Shown here piece after piece: positions 63,854 through 64,000 of a DNA stretch of 64,000 nucleotides (position 1 is its first letter; each line of letters begins with the position of its first letter). The notes under the pieces are model-generated. The model was not told the DNA's origin. It was given only the letters and a program-made list of their open reading frames with translations, and did no database searches. The stretch is taken from positions 1 to 64,000 of the forward strand of contig SCMY01000007.1 in NCBI GenBank assembly GCA_005502805.1, given 5' to 3'. The stretch is from Rhizobiales bacterium 2SD (GTDB taxonomy: Bacteria > Pseudomonadota > Alphaproteobacteria > Rhizobiales > Beijerinckiaceae). Position numbers and translations under genes: made by a program.

Positions 63854-64000
63854 CAGCCGTGCCCCTCCTGCACCATGTCGGCCGAGATCGCCTTCTTCTC
63901 CTTGAGGAACGCGGTCGGCTCGCGGGTCGAGATCAGCCCGCGCGGCTTCCAGATCATGATCACCACCATGGCGAAGCCGAAGATCAGCATGCGGTACTTG
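63853..64000 (-). CDS. livM: LivM permease, C-terminal part only
   Basis: The window's right edge cuts this gene. The visible 49 codons encode KYRMLIFGFAMVVIMIWKPR then GLISTREPTAFLKEKKAI and end in EGHG, the usual C-terminus of LivM, an inner-membrane permease subunit. The stop overlaps the livG start codon. The gene would continue to the right of the window, with livH presumably next. Confidence 0.85.
   Translation of the reverse strand, partial: KYRMLIFGFAMVVIMIWKPRGLISTREPTAFLKEKKAISADMVQEGHG

Overview
The window reads as chromosomal DNA of a high-GC alphaproteobacterium, most likely a Hyphomicrobiales member of the Bosea/Methylobacterium kind. This is inferred from gene content: an Usg-family gene, ExoD, a BcsS-like barrel, a cox-type molybdenum hydroxylase locus with all its accessory genes, a Liv operon carrying a small DUF6867-like membrane gene, and short palindromic intergenic repeats. 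There is no rRNA, tRNA, CRISPR array or insertion sequence that I can recognise. Coding density is high and genes are often coupled by ATGA or TGATG overlaps.

Layout. 0-3 kb: an AAA ATPase, a strikingly AT-rich orphan trypsin-like protease, and a serine hydrolase. 3-9 kb: a DMT exporter, gpt, a soluble PAS-PAS chemoreceptor, a CinA-type protein and a FkbM methyltransferase. 8.8-12.9 kb: a ferric-siderophore module on the minus strand (TonB receptor, MFS permease, FhuF reductase). 13.2-15.8 kb: map-radC and a Bug-type binding protein. 16.1-20.3 kb: the Anbu gene set (circularly permuted ATP-grasp, alpha-E, transglutaminase-like, Anbu peptidase), in which the transglutaminase has lost its expected catalytic cysteine. 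20-26 kb: a DMT exporter, an Rrf2 regulator with a perfect palindrome before it, a GGDEF-EAL protein, ExoD, Usg and a BcsS-like barrel.

26.2-40 kb is a scattered form II CODH-like (xanthine dehydrogenase family) locus on the minus strand: coxG, coxS, coxL, coxM, coxD (MoxR ATPase), coxE (vWA), two XdhC/CoxI-type proteins and a MocA-like cytidylyltransferase. Unrelated genes are interleaved, including a globin-coupled chemoreceptor between coxG and coxS, an NTF2-like gene bracketed by palindromic repeats between coxD and coxE, and a LysE exporter between the XdhC pieces.

40-44 kb: pcaB-pcaD-pcaC (protocatechuate branch of the beta-ketoadipate pathway), a flavin reductase and a GntR regulator. 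44-52.5 kb: amino-acid related genes (cupin, two DadA-like oxidoreductases, CtlX citrulline hydrolase, ornithine cyclodeaminase, an Lrp regulator, two BASS-type transporters). 52.5-56.7 kb: a tandem GST pair, rpe, DUF1428 and purB. 56.7-58.4 kb: a stand-alone CobT-type vWA protein followed by a Phd/VapC-like toxin-antitoxin pair. 58.4-64 kb: a small hydrolase, LysE, another GST, then the branched-chain amino-acid ABC transporter operon running off the window within livM.

The observations most worth a second look are the Cys-to-Pro transglutaminase in the Anbu cluster, the lone CobT-like vWA gene beside a toxin-antitoxin pair, the globin-coupled chemoreceptor inside the cox locus, the AT-rich protease, and the two families of palindromic repeats. 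I see no clearly new multi-gene system.
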